From contig JAHBSO010000001.1 in NCBI GenBank assembly GCA_019639075.1, forward strand, positions 248,001 through 312,000: DNA of 64,000 bases, in the 5' to 3' direction. This DNA is from Actinomycetota bacterium (GTDB taxonomy: Bacteria > Actinomycetota > Acidimicrobiia > Acidimicrobiales > Iamiaceae). The first letter of the stretch is position 1; every line of letters begins with the position of its first letter. A program made the translations under genes and the position numbers. Shown piece after piece: positions 17,552 to 25,727 of this stretch. Under the pieces are notes generated by a model. The model had not been told where the DNA came from. It saw only the letters and a list, made by a program, of their open reading frames with translations, and did no database searches.

Positions 17552-18106
17552 ATGGCCGAGCAGCGTGAGCAGTGGCGGGCGAGCGAGGTCCTGGCGTGGT
17601 CCCGCGCCGACGGTCCCGACCGGCCCTCCGAGGGCCCGTCGCGTTGGGCGCTCGGCGCGCTCGGGATCACCCTGGCCGTCGTGGTCGGGGGGATCATGCT
17701 GGCCGACACCCTGTGCCCCGAGCACCGGGCGTGGGTGCAGGCGCTGGCCACCGTGTCGATCGCCCTCGCGATCGCCTCGGTGGTGCAGATCATGCGGGCC
17801 CAGGCGTCCGCCGGCCTGTTCGCCCTCCTGGCCTCGCTGTCGGGCGTGGCCATCGGGCTGATCGACGCCGTCCACAACCCGAGCCAGGGCCGCCTCGTGG
17901 CCGCCGGGTTCGCGCTCGCCGCCGTGGCGAGCGCCGGGATCGCGCTGCGCATCCGGTCGCTTCGCTCGTGGGACGCCCGCCTGGCCACGGCCCACCTGGC
18001 CGGCGACGAGCCGGCCGACGTCGCGTCCGTCGAGGGTGACGGGCCGGTCGCGGTCGACCGGGGCGCGCGCGGTGGCACGCCGAGCTCCGGAGGCGTCAAG
18101 CACTGA
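17552..18106 (+). CDS. hypothetical membrane protein
   Basis: I do not recognise the family. The 184-residue protein starts with about 30 hydrophilic residues, has four hydrophobic helices (about 34-52, 62-78, 86-106 and 117-135) and a cytoplasmic acidic tail. The arrangement resembles small actinobacterial membrane proteins of unknown role. The ATG follows GGAG at a good distance, and TACGAT lies at 17520-17525. Its end overlaps the probable CTG start of the next gene by 4 nt, so the two are probably co-expressed. Confidence 0.7.
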   Translation: MAEQREQWRASEVLAWSRADGPDRPSEGPSRWALGALGITLAVVVGGIMLADTLCPEHRAWVQALATVSIALAIASVVQIMRAQASAGLFALLASLSGVAIGLIDAVHNPSQGRLVAAGFALAAVASAGIALRIRSLRSWDARLATAHLAGDEPADVASVEGDGPVAVDRGARGGTPSSGGVKH

Positions 18107-19275
18107 ACCGTCCGGGGGAGCCGCCGGCCCTGCGCCGGTGGCTCCGTCGCCCCCTCTGGTGGTTGCTGGCCGGGACCGTGCTCGGCGCGGGGTTCCTCGC
18201 GCTGTCGGTGCGCGACGAGCTGCGCGAGCAGGCCTTCATCGACCGCACCACCGTGGTCGGCGCCACCGTCGACCCCACGTGGGACGGCCGCGACCTGGTG
18301 CCGGTCACGTTCACCGACCCGACGACCGGGGCCGTGCGCCACGAGATCGTGGCGTTCTCCGACGAGCGCCCCGACCGCGACGCGACCGAGGTCGAGATAC
18401 GGGTCGGCGAGGACCCCGCTGACGTGGGACCCGAGCCCTACGGCGACCATGCGCGGTGGTTCCTGCTGATGCAGTTCGGCCTCCCCGCCATCGGGGGTGC
18501 CGGCCTGTGGCTCGCGGCGCGGTGGCGTCGGCTCCGTCGCACCCGTCGGCTGGTCGCGCTCGACGAGCCGGCCTACGCCATGCAGGCGGTGGCGTTGCCG
18601 GGACGGCTCTTCCTCCGGCGCTGGCGGCTGGCGCTATTCGATGTCGACGCCCGTCCGGGCGACCGGGCCGTGTGCGTGGTCCCCGTCCTGCACCCGCCGC
18701 TGCGCCTCGGCACGGGCCCGGTCGAGGTCAAGGGCCGGCCCCGGCCCGGCGGCGAGGTCGTGGCCCGCGAGCCCGACGGCGAGGTGTGGTGGCCCGTCGG
18801 CCGGGCCCTCGTCGGTGCCCGGGCCGCCTTCGACCGCGGGCCTGCCGGGGACGCCACGGTGGATGACGGCCCACCGGTCCCGGTCTGGGTCTGGGTGGTC
18901 GCGGCCTCGGCGGTCGTGCTGATGGGGGTCTGGTCCGTCGGGGCGGACGACCTCGACGCCGCGGCCACGAGGTCGGAGGTCGTCACCGCCCAGGTGGTGG
19001 TGGGGCGCCCGTCGCCGGGGCCGGTCACCGTGGGCTTCACCTGGGACGGCGAGCAACGCACGGCACAGGTCGGCATCGACCGCGCGATCGCCGCCGGCGA
19101 GACGCTGCCCGTGCGGGTGGACCCCGACGATCCCGGCCGGGTGTGGCGGGACGGCAGCAGCGTCGCGGAGGTCGACCCGCCCCTGTGGTCGTCGGTGGCG
19201 TTCGTGTTCGCGGTCGTGCTGGCCGGGGTGGCGGCGGCCGCCCTCGTCTCGGCACGGGCGCGGCCCGTAGGATGA
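18103..19275 (+). CDS. hypothetical membrane protein, two DUF3592-like segments
   Basis: The frame is open from the stop of the preceding gene to 19275. The best start is a CTG at 18103, placed nine bases after GGAGG (18089-18093) and overlapping the previous TGA (CTGA). A TTG at 18163 would cut into the first membrane helix. From CTG the protein has 390 residues: a basic N-terminus, helix about 20-38, an extracellular-type domain with GATVDPTWDGRDLVPVTF, a second helix near 125, a soluble middle part, then two more helices around a similar small domain (VVTAQVVVGRPSPGPVTVGF). The two repeats resemble DUF3592. Function is unknown. Confidence 0.65.
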   Translation: MNRPGEPPALRRWLRRPLWWLLAGTVLGAGFLALSVRDELREQAFIDRTTVVGATVDPTWDGRDLVPVTFTDPTTGAVRHEIVAFSDERPDRDATEVEIRVGEDPADVGPEPYGDHARWFLLMQFGLPAIGGAGLWLAARWRRLRRTRRLVALDEPAYAMQAVALPGRLFLRRWRLALFDVDARPGDRAVCVVPVLHPPLRLGTGPVEVKGRPRPGGEVVAREPDGEVWWPVGRALVGARAAFDRGPAGDATVDDGPPVPVWVWVVAASAVVLMGVWSVGADDLDAAATRSEVVTAQVVVGRPSPGPVTVGFTWDGEQRTAQVGIDRAIAAGETLPVRVDPDDPGRVWRDGSSVAEVDPPLWSSVAFVFAVVLAGVAAAALVSARARPVG

Positions 19276-19304
19276 CCGTTCCGACCCGCCTCCGAGGAGA
19301 AGCC

Positions 19305-19535
19305 GTGGACCTGCGCATCGGCGTCAGCCAGACCGCCAAGGAACTCGAGATCGAACTGCCCGACGACGCGGACGCCGCGTCGATCCGCAAGGACCTCGAG
19401 GCCGCGGTGTCGGACAGCTCGACGTTCTGGGTCACCGACAAGCGGGGCCGCCAGGTCGGCGTTCCGGCCGACAAGCTCGCCTACGTCGAGATCGGCAGCC
19501 CCGACGAGCAGCGGCGCATCGGCTTCGGCGGCTGA
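19305..19535 (+). CDS. DUF3107 family protein
   Basis: This 76-residue protein begins MDLRIGVSQTAKELEIELP and ends with VPADKLAYVEIGSPDEQRRIGFG, the pattern of DUF3107 (TB9.4/Rv3208A in mycobacteria), an actinobacterial family of small cytosolic proteins without a settled function. GTG 19305 follows GAGGAGA at good spacing. It lies 26 bp before two Get3-like ATPases and is probably co-transcribed with them. Confidence 0.88.
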   Translation: MDLRIGVSQTAKELEIELPDDADAASIRKDLEAAVSDSSTFWVTDKRGRQVGVPADKLAYVEIGSPDEQRRIGFGG

Positions 19536-19561
19536 CCCCGCCGAACCTCCCCGACGCCGCC

Positions 19562-20503
19562 GTGGTCCCGCTCCTCGACCGAAAGCTGCTCTTCGTCACC
19601 GGCAAGGGCGGTGTCGGCAAGAGCACGATCGCGGCATCGCTGGGGCTGCTCGCCGCCGAGCAGGGCAAGAAGACCCTCGTCTGCGAGGTCGACGCCAAGG
19701 GCAACCTGGCCGACTTCTACGAGGCCGGCGAGACCGCGTTCACCGCCCGCGAGCTCCAGCCGAACCTCTGGGCGATGTCGATGAACACCGAGGAGTCGCT
19801 CAAGGAGTACCTGAGCCTCCAGCTCAAGATCCCGCTCATCGCCCGCATCGGCCCCGTCGCCCGCACCTTCGACTTCATCGCCAACGCCGCGCCGGGCGTC
19901 AAGGAGATCCTCACGGTCGGGAAGGTCGCCTACGAGGTCCGGGAGCACAACTACGACCTGGTCGTCGTCGACTCGGTGGCCAGCGGCCACATCGTCGGTC
20001 AGCTCACCGCCCCGCAGGGCATCAACGAGCTGGTGCAGGTCGGTCTGGTGCGCAACCAGACCCAGTGGATGATGGACATCCTCACCGACCCGGCCCAGAC
20101 CGGCGTGGTGATCGTGTCGGCCCCCGAGGAGATGCCGGTCACCGAGACCATCGAGCTCACCCAGCGCCTCGAGGCCGAGACCGACGTCGACCTGGCGGCG
20201 ATCGTGGTCAACCGGGTCCTCCCTGAGCTGTTCACCGAGCGGGAGGAGCCGCTGTTCGAGGCCCTCCGGGAGCCCGAGCCGGTCCACCTCCTCGACGACG
20301 CGCTCGGCGGCGACGTCGAACCGATCCTCGACGCCGCCGAGCTCGCCGTGCGGTTGCGGCGGTCGCGTGCCGGTCACCTGGCCACGTTGCGCCGATCGGT
20401 CGATCCGTCGCTGCCGCTGATCTACGTCCCCTACCTGTTCAGCCGGACCCACGGCGCCCGGGCCACCCGGCAGGTCGCCGAGCTGCTGGGGGAGGAGCTG
20501 TGA
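19562..20503 (+). CDS. ArsA/Get3-like ATPase, first of a pair
   Basis: A 313-residue deviant P-loop ATPase of the ArsA/Get3 family. It has Walker A FVTGKGGVGKSTIAAS (residues 11-26), the switch DAKGN and the motif VVVDSVASGH in place of the usual DTAPTGH. The adjacent paralogue and the size match the BagA/BagB pair of mycobacteria (Rv3679/Rv3680), implicated in stress tolerance rather than arsenite efflux; no ArsB or metal-site cysteines are visible. The GTG start is the only one close to the Walker A strand. It overlaps the second ATPase gene by 4 nt. Confidence 0.88.
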   Translation: MVPLLDRKLLFVTGKGGVGKSTIAASLGLLAAEQGKKTLVCEVDAKGNLADFYEAGETAFTARELQPNLWAMSMNTEESLKEYLSLQLKIPLIARIGPVARTFDFIANAAPGVKEILTVGKVAYEVREHNYDLVVVDSVASGHIVGQLTAPQGINELVQVGLVRNQTQWMMDILTDPAQTGVVIVSAPEEMPVTETIELTQRLEAETDVDLAAIVVNRVLPELFTEREEPLFEALREPEPVHLLDDALGGDVEPILDAAELAVRLRRSRAGHLATLRRSVDPSLPLIYVPYLFSRTHGARATRQVAELLGEEL

Positions 20504-21702
20504 GCGATCCCACGCCGCGGGTGCGCCGCCGCCGCTCCGACGGCGAGGAGGTCCGCACGCTCGAACAGCTGCTGGCCACGCGGGAGATCGTCATCTCGTG
20601 CGGCTCGGGCGGCGTCGGCAAGACCACCACCGCGGCGGCCGCCGCAGCCATGGCGGCCACGCACCTCGGTGGCAAGGTGCTGGTGCTCACGGTCGACCCG
20701 GCCCGTCGGCTGGCCAACGCGCTCGGCCTGGAGCGGTTCGGCAACACCGAGACCCGCGTGCCCGACGAAGCGTTCTCCTCGGTCGGCGTCACCCCCCGGG
20801 GCGAGCTGTGGGCGGCCATGCTCGACACCAAGCAGTCCTGGGACGACCTCGTCCAGCAGCACGCACCCGACGAGCGGACCCGGGAGCAGATCCTGGCCAA
20901 CTCGCTGTACCAGAACATCTCCGGGCGGTTCGTGCAGAGCCACGACTACATCGCCATGGAGCGGCTCTACGAGATCCACTCCTCGGGGGCCTACGACCTG
21001 ATCGTGGTGGACACCCCGCCGACCCGCAACGCCATCGACTTCCTCGACGCCCCCGAGCGCATGGCCGACTTCTTCTCGTCGAAGCTGTTGCGCTGGTTGA
21101 CCGCCCCGGCCAAGTCCCGGGTGATGAGCGTGGCGTCCAAGCCCTTCTACTCGGTGGCCGACCGGATCCTCGGTTCGCAGTTCCTCGAGGACATCGCGGA
21201 GTTCTTCGGGCTGTTCCAGACGATGGCGCCCGGCTTCGTCGAGCGGGCCGAGTCGGTCAAGCGGACCCTGGCCGACAAGCGCACCACCTTCATCGTGGTG
21301 TCGACGCTGGAGGCTGCGCCGCTGCACGAGGCCGAGCACTTCATCGAGGTCCTGGAGCAGCGCAACCTGCACCTCGGCGCGCTGGTGTTGAACAAGGTGC
21401 TCCCGTCCTACCTGCGGCGCACGGCCACCACCGGGGTCGCGAAGCGCATGGTGGCCGACGCGCCCCGGCTGGCCGAGGTGCTGGCGCCGTCGATGCCCGG
21501 GGCCGACGAGGCTGCGGTCGGCCGGGTGTTGGAGACGGTGGGGGAGAGCTTCCTCAACTACCAGGTCGTCGCCAAGCGGGAGGCGGAGCAGCGGGCGAGC
21601 CTGTCCCGCAGCCCCGACGTCGTCGCCGCCGTGCCGTACTTCGAGGCCGACATCCACGACCTCGCCGGCCTCCTCGCGCTCGGCGAACAGATCTGGCGCT
21701 GA
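20500..21702 (+). CDS. ArsA/Get3-like ATPase, second of a pair
   Basis: A 400-residue ArsA/Get3-family ATPase with Walker A SCGSGGVGKTTTAA (residues 33-46), switch I TVDPARRLANALG and the canonical DTPPTRNAIDFLDAPERM. Its DPARRLA switch is closer to the family consensus than its partner's, so the two subunits probably form an asymmetric heterodimer. The GTG start overlaps the preceding stop (GTGA). The pair matches mycobacterial Rv3679/Rv3680 in order and size. No Cys-based metal site is seen. Confidence 0.89.
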   Translation: MSDPTPRVRRRRSDGEEVRTLEQLLATREIVISCGSGGVGKTTTAAAAAAMAATHLGGKVLVLTVDPARRLANALGLERFGNTETRVPDEAFSSVGVTPRGELWAAMLDTKQSWDDLVQQHAPDERTREQILANSLYQNISGRFVQSHDYIAMERLYEIHSSGAYDLIVVDTPPTRNAIDFLDAPERMADFFSSKLLRWLTAPAKSRVMSVASKPFYSVADRILGSQFLEDIAEFFGLFQTMAPGFVERAESVKRTLADKRTTFIVVSTLEAAPLHEAEHFIEVLEQRNLHLGALVLNKVLPSYLRRTATTGVAKRMVADAPRLAEVLAPSMPGADEAAVGRVLETVGESFLNYQVVAKREAEQRASLSRSPDVVAAVPYFEADIHDLAGLLALGEQIWR

Positions 21703-21720
21703 CCGCGCCCGCTCCTCGAC

Positions 21721-22125
21721 TCACGCCGTGCTGAGCCGCTCCACGGGTTGTCCGGTGATCTCGGCGATGAGGTCGAAGTCCTTGTCGAGGTGCAGCACGG
21801 TGAGTCCGGCGACCTCGGCGGTGGCGGCGATCAACAGGTCGGGGATCGAGGGTGCCCGATGCTGTCCACGACGGGCGAGCGTCGACTGCACCTCGACGGC
21901 GCGGTCCTCGATGCGGGGGGTGAGGTACTCGACGGGCATGGATGCGATCGGGCTGTGGTCGAAGAGCACCGCGTGGTCGTCGGCGGTCCGTGCCGAGTAT
22001 CCGACCTCCAGGCAGGTGACGGTCGAGATGCGCACGAGGCCTCGACCGATGCGGTCGGACCACGCGACGCCGTCGACCTGGTCGAGCCGCACGATCGCCG
22101 ACTTGTCGATGAGCCAGGTGGTCAC
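21721..22125 (-). CDS. vapC: VapC toxin, PIN-domain RNase
   Basis: A 134-residue PIN-domain protein, the ribonuclease toxin of a VapBC pair. The acidic metal site is complete: Asp7 in LIDKSA, Glu40 in VTCLEVGY, Asp96 in PSIPDLLIA and the Asp114/Asp116 pair in [13 protein letters not shown]. VapC enzymes usually cut tRNA anticodon loops or rRNA. The start overlaps the vapB stop by 4 nt. It is convergent with the second ATPase gene, 18 bp away, so the toxin-antitoxin module is inserted as a compact unit. Confidence 0.93.
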   Translation of the reverse strand: MTTWLIDKSAIVRLDQVDGVAWSDRIGRGLVRISTVTCLEVGYSARTADDHAVLFDHSPIASMPVEYLTPRIEDRAVEVQSTLARRGQHRAPSIPDLLIAATAEVAGLTVLHLDKDFDLIAEITGQPVERLSTA

Positions 22126-22340
22126 GACCAGGCGTCGTCCATCGTGGCGTCGTCCGCCAGGTCCGTGACGAGCGATGCCAGGTCGCGAAGTTGCTCCGGG
22201 GTCACCGGCGACGGAGCGGTGCGTTCACGCTCGAGGGTGCGGCGGAGGTACTCCGAACGCGACACACCGGCCTGCTTTGCTTTGGCGTCGATGGCCGCGA
22301 GCACGTCGTCAGGAACGTCTCGAATCAACACGTCGGTCAT
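22122..22340 (-). CDS. vapB: VapB antitoxin, ribbon-helix-helix
   Basis: This 72-residue protein has an N-terminal ribbon-helix-helix DNA-binding fold ([20 protein letters not shown], then [15 protein letters not shown]) and an acidic C-terminal tail ([12 protein letters not shown]) of the kind that wraps the toxin and blocks its active site. It is upstream of vapC with a 4-nt overlap. ATG 22340 follows GAGGTGA. A perfect GATATC-4-GATATC repeat 13 bp upstream is a likely autoregulatory operator. Confidence 0.92.
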   Translation of the reverse strand: MTDVLIRDVPDDVLAAIDAKAKQAGVSRSEYLRRTLERERTAPSPVTPEQLRDLASLVTDLADDATMDDAWS

Positions 22341-22353
22341 GGGTCGTCACCTC

Positions 22354-22369
22354 GATATCGCATGATATC
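22354..22369. promoter_or_regulatory. candidate VapB operator, GATATC inverted repeat
   Basis: Two GATATC hexamers (22354-22359 and 22364-22369) flank GCAT and form a perfect dyad, 14-29 bp before the vapB start. Both the AT content and the symmetry stand out from the local sequence. VapBC complexes normally repress their own promoters through such repeats, so this role is inferred. Confidence 0.6.
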
Positions 22370-22420
22370 AGGTGGTGTCGTCGTGGAGCGTCGACCGCGC
22401 GGCGCACGCACGTCCCCGCC

Positions 22421-22426
22421 TAACGT
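22421..22426 (+). promoter_or_regulatory. -10-like TAACGT upstream of pdtaS
   Basis: TAACGT ends six bases before the GTG at 22433, predicting a leaderless or nearly leaderless pdtaS mRNA. No ribosome binding site is visible before that GTG. Confidence 0.45.
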
Positions 22427-22432
22427 GCAGGC

Positions 22433-23923
22433 GTGGCGTCCCTGGCCGAGATCATCCGCAAGCAGTCCCGCCTCAGCCTGGCCGAGATCGTGCACCTGCA
22501 GCGGCTCGTGGCGAACGCGAACATGCTCGCCGACTTCTGCTTCTCGGACCTGCTGCTCTTCGTGCCCCGGTCCGACCCCGAAGGGGTCGACCCTCCCGCC
22601 ACCGGTGAGCTCCTCGTCGTCGGTCACGTCCGCCCGTCGACCACCCAGACCCTGTACCGCCACGACATGATCGGCGAGGTGGTCTCCGAGGAGGAGCGTC
22701 CCCTCGTCGCCCGGTCGATGCGGCTGGAGGAGATCATCGAGGGTGAGATCACGGTGGCGTCGATCCGCGAGCAGGTGCGGGTGCTGTGCATCCCGGTCCG
22801 CCACAACGGTCGGACGATCGCCGTGCTGTCGAGGGAGTCGACCCCCAACGTCGGTCGGTCGCCGGGGGAGCTCGAACGCACCTACGTCGACATCTTCAAC
22901 CGGTTCGCCCGGATGATCGCCAGCGGCGACTTCCCCTTCCCGATGGAGGACTCCGACTCGAAGGAGTCGCCTCGGGTCGGCGACGGCGTGGTGGTGCTCG
23001 ACCGGGGCCGGGCGGTCGAGTACGCCTCGCCCAACGCCGTGTCCGCGCTGCACCGCATGGGGGTGCACGCCAACCCGACCGGGATGCGGCTCGGCGAGCT
23101 GGGCCTCGAGGACGAACCGGTGCGAGACGCGTTCCTGGTCGGCCGGCCGATCGTGCAGGAGGTCGAGCGAGGCGACGTCATCCTGTTGATGCGTTGCATC
23201 CCGATGCTCGACTCGCAGGGCGTGTCGGGTGCGGTCCTGCTGTTCCGGGACGTCACCGAGGTCCGGCGCCGGGACCGCCTCCTCCTCTCGAAGGACGCGA
23301 CGATCCGGGAGATCCACCATCGGGTGAAGAACAACCTCCAGACGATCTCGTCGCTGCTGCAGCTCCAGGCCCGTCGGACCCACAGCGACGACGCGAAGCA
23401 GGCCATCGCCGAGTCCGTTCGCCGGATCGGGTCGATCGCGCTCGTCCACGAGACGCTCTCGCGCGAGGCGGGCGAGGACGTCGCCTTCACCGAGATCCTG
23501 CGACCGCTCGTGCAGATGGTCGCCGAGACGGTCACGTCGGAGGAGCGGCGGATCCACTTCGAGGTCACCGGCGATGCCGGGACCCTGCCCGCCCAGATCG
23601 CCACGCCGATGGCGGTCGTGCTGACCGAGTTGCTCCAGAACACCGCGGATCACGCCTTCCCGGCCGGCGCGGCGATCCCCGACGACGCGCTGGTGCGGGT
23701 CGAGCTGGAGCAGGACCCGGACGGGGTGGCGATCCGGGTGATCGACAACGGGGTCGGGGTCCCGGAGGGGTTCAGCGTGGCGACCGCATCGGGCCTCGGC
23801 CTGTCGATCGTCCGGGCCCTCGTGACCTCGGACCTGCGGGGGACCATCGACGTGTTCGAGCCGCCCGCCGATCGGGGCACCGTGGTGGAGCTGCGGATCC
23901 CCGTGGAGACGATCGCCTCCTGA
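22433..23923 (+). CDS. pdtaS: sensor histidine kinase, PdtaS type
   Basis: A soluble 496-residue sensor kinase that phosphorylates the RNA-binding antiterminator PdtaR. Residues 1-170 form a GAF-like domain, about 185-275 a PAS-like domain, then a HisKA_2 dimerisation helix with the phosphoacceptor region REIHHRVKNNLQTISSLLQL (His295/His296), and an HWE/HisKA_2-type ATPase domain with ELLQNTADHAFP and IDNGVGVPEGF. It lacks membrane helices, as expected. In Mycobacterium tuberculosis pdtaS is also next to whiB1. The adjacent convergent whiB gene here supports orthology. No PdtaR gene lies in the window. Confidence 0.93.
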   Translation: MASLAEIIRKQSRLSLAEIVHLQRLVANANMLADFCFSDLLLFVPRSDPEGVDPPATGELLVVGHVRPSTTQTLYRHDMIGEVVSEEERPLVARSMRLEEIIEGEITVASIREQVRVLCIPVRHNGRTIAVLSRESTPNVGRSPGELERTYVDIFNRFARMIASGDFPFPMEDSDSKESPRVGDGVVVLDRGRAVEYASPNAVSALHRMGVHANPTGMRLGELGLEDEPVRDAFLVGRPIVQEVERGDVILLMRCIPMLDSQGVSGAVLLFRDVTEVRRRDRLLLSKDATIREIHHRVKNNLQTISSLLQLQARRTHSDDAKQAIAESVRRIGSIALVHETLSREAGEDVAFTEILRPLVQMVAETVTSEERRIHFEVTGDAGTLPAQIATPMAVVLTELLQNTADHAFPAGAAIPDDALVRVELEQDPDGVAIRVIDNGVGVPEGFSVATASGLGLSIVRALVTSDLRGTIDVFEPPADRGTVVELRIPVETIAS

Positions 23924-23940
23924 CCGGGTCGGAAAACCGA

Positions 23941-23966
23941 CGATGCCGGCCACGGGGCCGGCATCG
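23941..23966. terminator. bidirectional hairpin between pdtaS and whiB1
   Basis: A perfect 11-bp stem (CGATGCCGGCC at 23941-23951 and its complement at 23956-23966) closes an ACGG loop between convergent genes. A smaller hairpin, GTCGG-AAAA-CCGAC, lies just before it at 23928-23941. There is no T-tract, as is common for terminators in GC-rich actinobacteria. Confidence 0.65.
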
Positions 23967-24004
23967 GTGGTGGTGAGATGGGGGCGGGGGTGTCCCGCCC
24001 GGGG

Positions 24005-24301
24005 TCAGGCGGTGCGGCGCTGACGGGCGGCGTACTGCTTGCGCAGCTTGCGGCGCTCCTCCTCGGAGGTGCCGCCCCAGATGCCGGAGTCCTGGTTGGT
24101 GGCGAGGGCGAACTCGAGGCAGTCGGCCTGGGCGTCGCACTGCTTGCAGACGGCCTTGGCGTTCTCGATCTGCTCGATGGCGGGGCCGGTGGTGCCGACC
24201 GGGAAGAACAGGTCGGGGTCGGTGTCGCGGCAGGCAGCGTGGCGGCGCCACTCGTCCGATGCGATCGTGAGCGAGAGCAGATGAGCGGAGCTGAGCGCCA
24301 C
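24005..24301 (-). CDS. whiB1: WhiB-family Fe-S regulator, WhiB1 type
   Basis: WhiB1 is a [4Fe-4S] protein that reacts with nitric oxide and binds the sigma factor. The 98-residue protein has the four cluster cysteines (Cys24 in HAACRDTDPD, Cys52 and Cys55 in VCKQC, Cys61 in DCLEFAL), the turn GIWGG (73-77) and a basic C-terminal tail. DPDLFFPVGTTGPAIEQI and QDSGIWGGTSEEERRKL match WhiB1 rather than WhiB2-7. About 15 extra residues precede the usual start. GTG 24301 follows GGAGG at five bases. It is convergent with pdtaS, the same neighbourhood as in mycobacteria. Confidence 0.93.
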   Translation of the reverse strand: MALSSAHLLSLTIASDEWRRHAACRDTDPDLFFPVGTTGPAIEQIENAKAVCKQCDAQADCLEFALATNQDSGIWGGTSEEERRKLRKQYAARQRRTA

Positions 24302-24579
24302 GGTTCCTCCAGGTGCGGGGCGTCGTCACGAGCCAGGGGTAGATCGTGACCGGATTCACATGCCGTACCGCTCTGCTGGATGCGGTTGCGGTCGGCGGGC
24401 CGGATTCGACGGTACCGGCCGGTGCTTCCTGTTGCAAGCACTTTTTCGCAGAGTTTTCACATCCTGGACACGAATGGTTCGTCGATCCGTGGTGCGATCA
24501 CCGCCCGTGCTCCCGTGCTGGTCGCCCGGCACGCTCGGTGGCGGTCCGAGGGATGGTCGAGGGTCCTAGGGTGCGGGCC

Positions 24580-25269
24580 ATGGTACGGGTCATCGCCCAC
24601 CGGGGTGCCTCCGCCGCGGCCACGGAGAACACGGTCGAGGCGTTCCGCCTCGCCGGCACGCTCGGGGCCGACTGGATCGAGCTCGACGTCCGCCGCACGG
24701 CGGACGGTGCCCTCGTCGTGCACCACGACGAGGCCCTGCCCGACGGCCGCGACCTCGTCGCGCTCGACCGGGCCGAGGTCCCCTCCCACGTCCCCGACCT
24801 GGCCACGGCGCTCGACGCCTGCGCGCCGCTCTCGGTGAACGTCGAGATCAAGAACTGGCCCGCGGACGTCGACTTCGACCCCGCGGCGGCCATCGTCGAA
24901 CCCGTGGTGGCGGAGCTGGTGGCGCGGACCATGTCCGACCGGGTCCTCGTCTCCTGCTTCCACCTGCCGACGCTCGATCGGGTCCGGTCCGTCGATCCGT
25001 CGATCCCGACCGCCGTGCTGCACGGTCCGGTGGAGGGCACCTGGGACGGGTTCGCCGACTCGATGGCCGCCGCCGGCCATCGGGCGTTGCATCCGTGGGA
25101 CCTGATCGTCGACGAGGCGCTCGTCGAGGCGGCGCACCGCCACGGCCTCGAGGTCAACGTCTGGACCGTCAACGACCCGGACCGCATGCGGACCTTGGTG
25201 GACATGGGCGTCGACGGGCTCTGCACCGACGTCCCGGACGTCGCTCGCGCGGTGCTCGACGACACCTGA
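24580..25269 (+). CDS. glycerophosphodiester phosphodiesterase
   Basis: A 229-residue GDPD-family hydrolase that cleaves glycerophosphodiesters to glycerol 3-phosphate and an alcohol. The catalytic set is complete: IAHRGASAAATENTVEAF (His and Arg/Glu residues), WIELDVRRTADGALVVHHDE (metal-binding Glu/Asp and catalytic His), and EIKNW. The C-terminus VNVWTVNDPDRMRTLVDMGVDG is typical. No signal peptide is seen, so it acts in the cytosol. ATG 24580 follows TAGGGT at 24567-24572; an in-frame GTG at 24571 overlaps that hexamer and is less likely. About 280 bp upstream holds only the divergent whiB1 and gdpd promoters. Confidence 0.92.
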   Translation: MVRVIAHRGASAAATENTVEAFRLAGTLGADWIELDVRRTADGALVVHHDEALPDGRDLVALDRAEVPSHVPDLATALDACAPLSVNVEIKNWPADVDFDPAAAIVEPVVAELVARTMSDRVLVSCFHLPTLDRVRSVDPSIPTAVLHGPVEGTWDGFADSMAAAGHRALHPWDLIVDEALVEAAHRHGLEVNVWTVNDPDRMRTLVDMGVDGLCTDVPDVARAVLDDT

Positions 25270-25294
25270 CCTCCTGCGGCGGCGGCCGTCGACG

Positions 25295-25696
25295 TCAGAT
25301 GGTGGCGAGGGGACCCTGCGGGCCCGCCGGTGCCCCGCAGAACTGGCACGTGGTGCGGTCGACCGGCACCGCGGCCCGACACGACGGGCAGGGGCGGGCC
25401 GTCCGGGTGCGACGGCCGTCGACCGTGCCGTCGCGGCCGTCGATCTCGGCGACCTTCGCCGCCAGCTCGTCCTCGCCGATGCCGAGCCGTTCCATCGCCA
25501 GCTCGGCGAGCGCCGCGGTCAGCAGGGCGAGGCGCTCGAAGCGGTCCTCGAGCCGGTACAGCTCGTCGCGCCGAGCGTTGGTCGGGTCGTCGGCGGGGTC
25601 GGCCATCATCGACTCGTCCCACCGCGGGCCCACGCCCTTGGTCGTCGGCGGCTCCCCGAGCAGCCTGGCGGTCAGGTCCCAACCGGTCACGTCCAC
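25295..25696 (-). CDS. hypothetical protein with C-terminal zinc ribbon
   Basis: I do not recognise the family. The 133-residue protein has an N-terminal WDLTARLLGEPP segment, a charged helical middle (RRDELYRLEDRFERLALLTA) likely to form a coiled coil, and a C-terminal zinc ribbon with two CxxC knuckles (CPSCRAAVPVDRTTCQFCG). GTG 25696 is the longest reasonable start. It is downstream of the lipid kinase on the same strand, with a 31-bp gap, and may be co-transcribed with it. Confidence 0.65.
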   Translation of the reverse strand: MDVTGWDLTARLLGEPPTTKGVGPRWDESMMADPADDPTNARRDELYRLEDRFERLALLTAALAELAMERLGIGEDELAAKVAEIDGRDGTVDGRRTRTARPCPSCRAAVPVDRTTCQFCGAPAGPQGPLATI

Positions 25697-25727
25697 CCGA
25701 TCGGCGGCGGATCGGCGCAGTTGAGCG

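Noticed and set aside
16233..17861. Alternative frame starting at ATG 16233 over mrp
   Set aside because: Its product is Arg/Pro-rich with no domain. Mrp in the adjacent frame has an intact P-loop and DUF59 domain.
24360..24569. 69-codon frame in the whiB1-glycerophosphodiesterase gap
   Set aside because: Cys/Arg-rich random-looking product, no ribosome binding site, and it covers the divergent promoter region.
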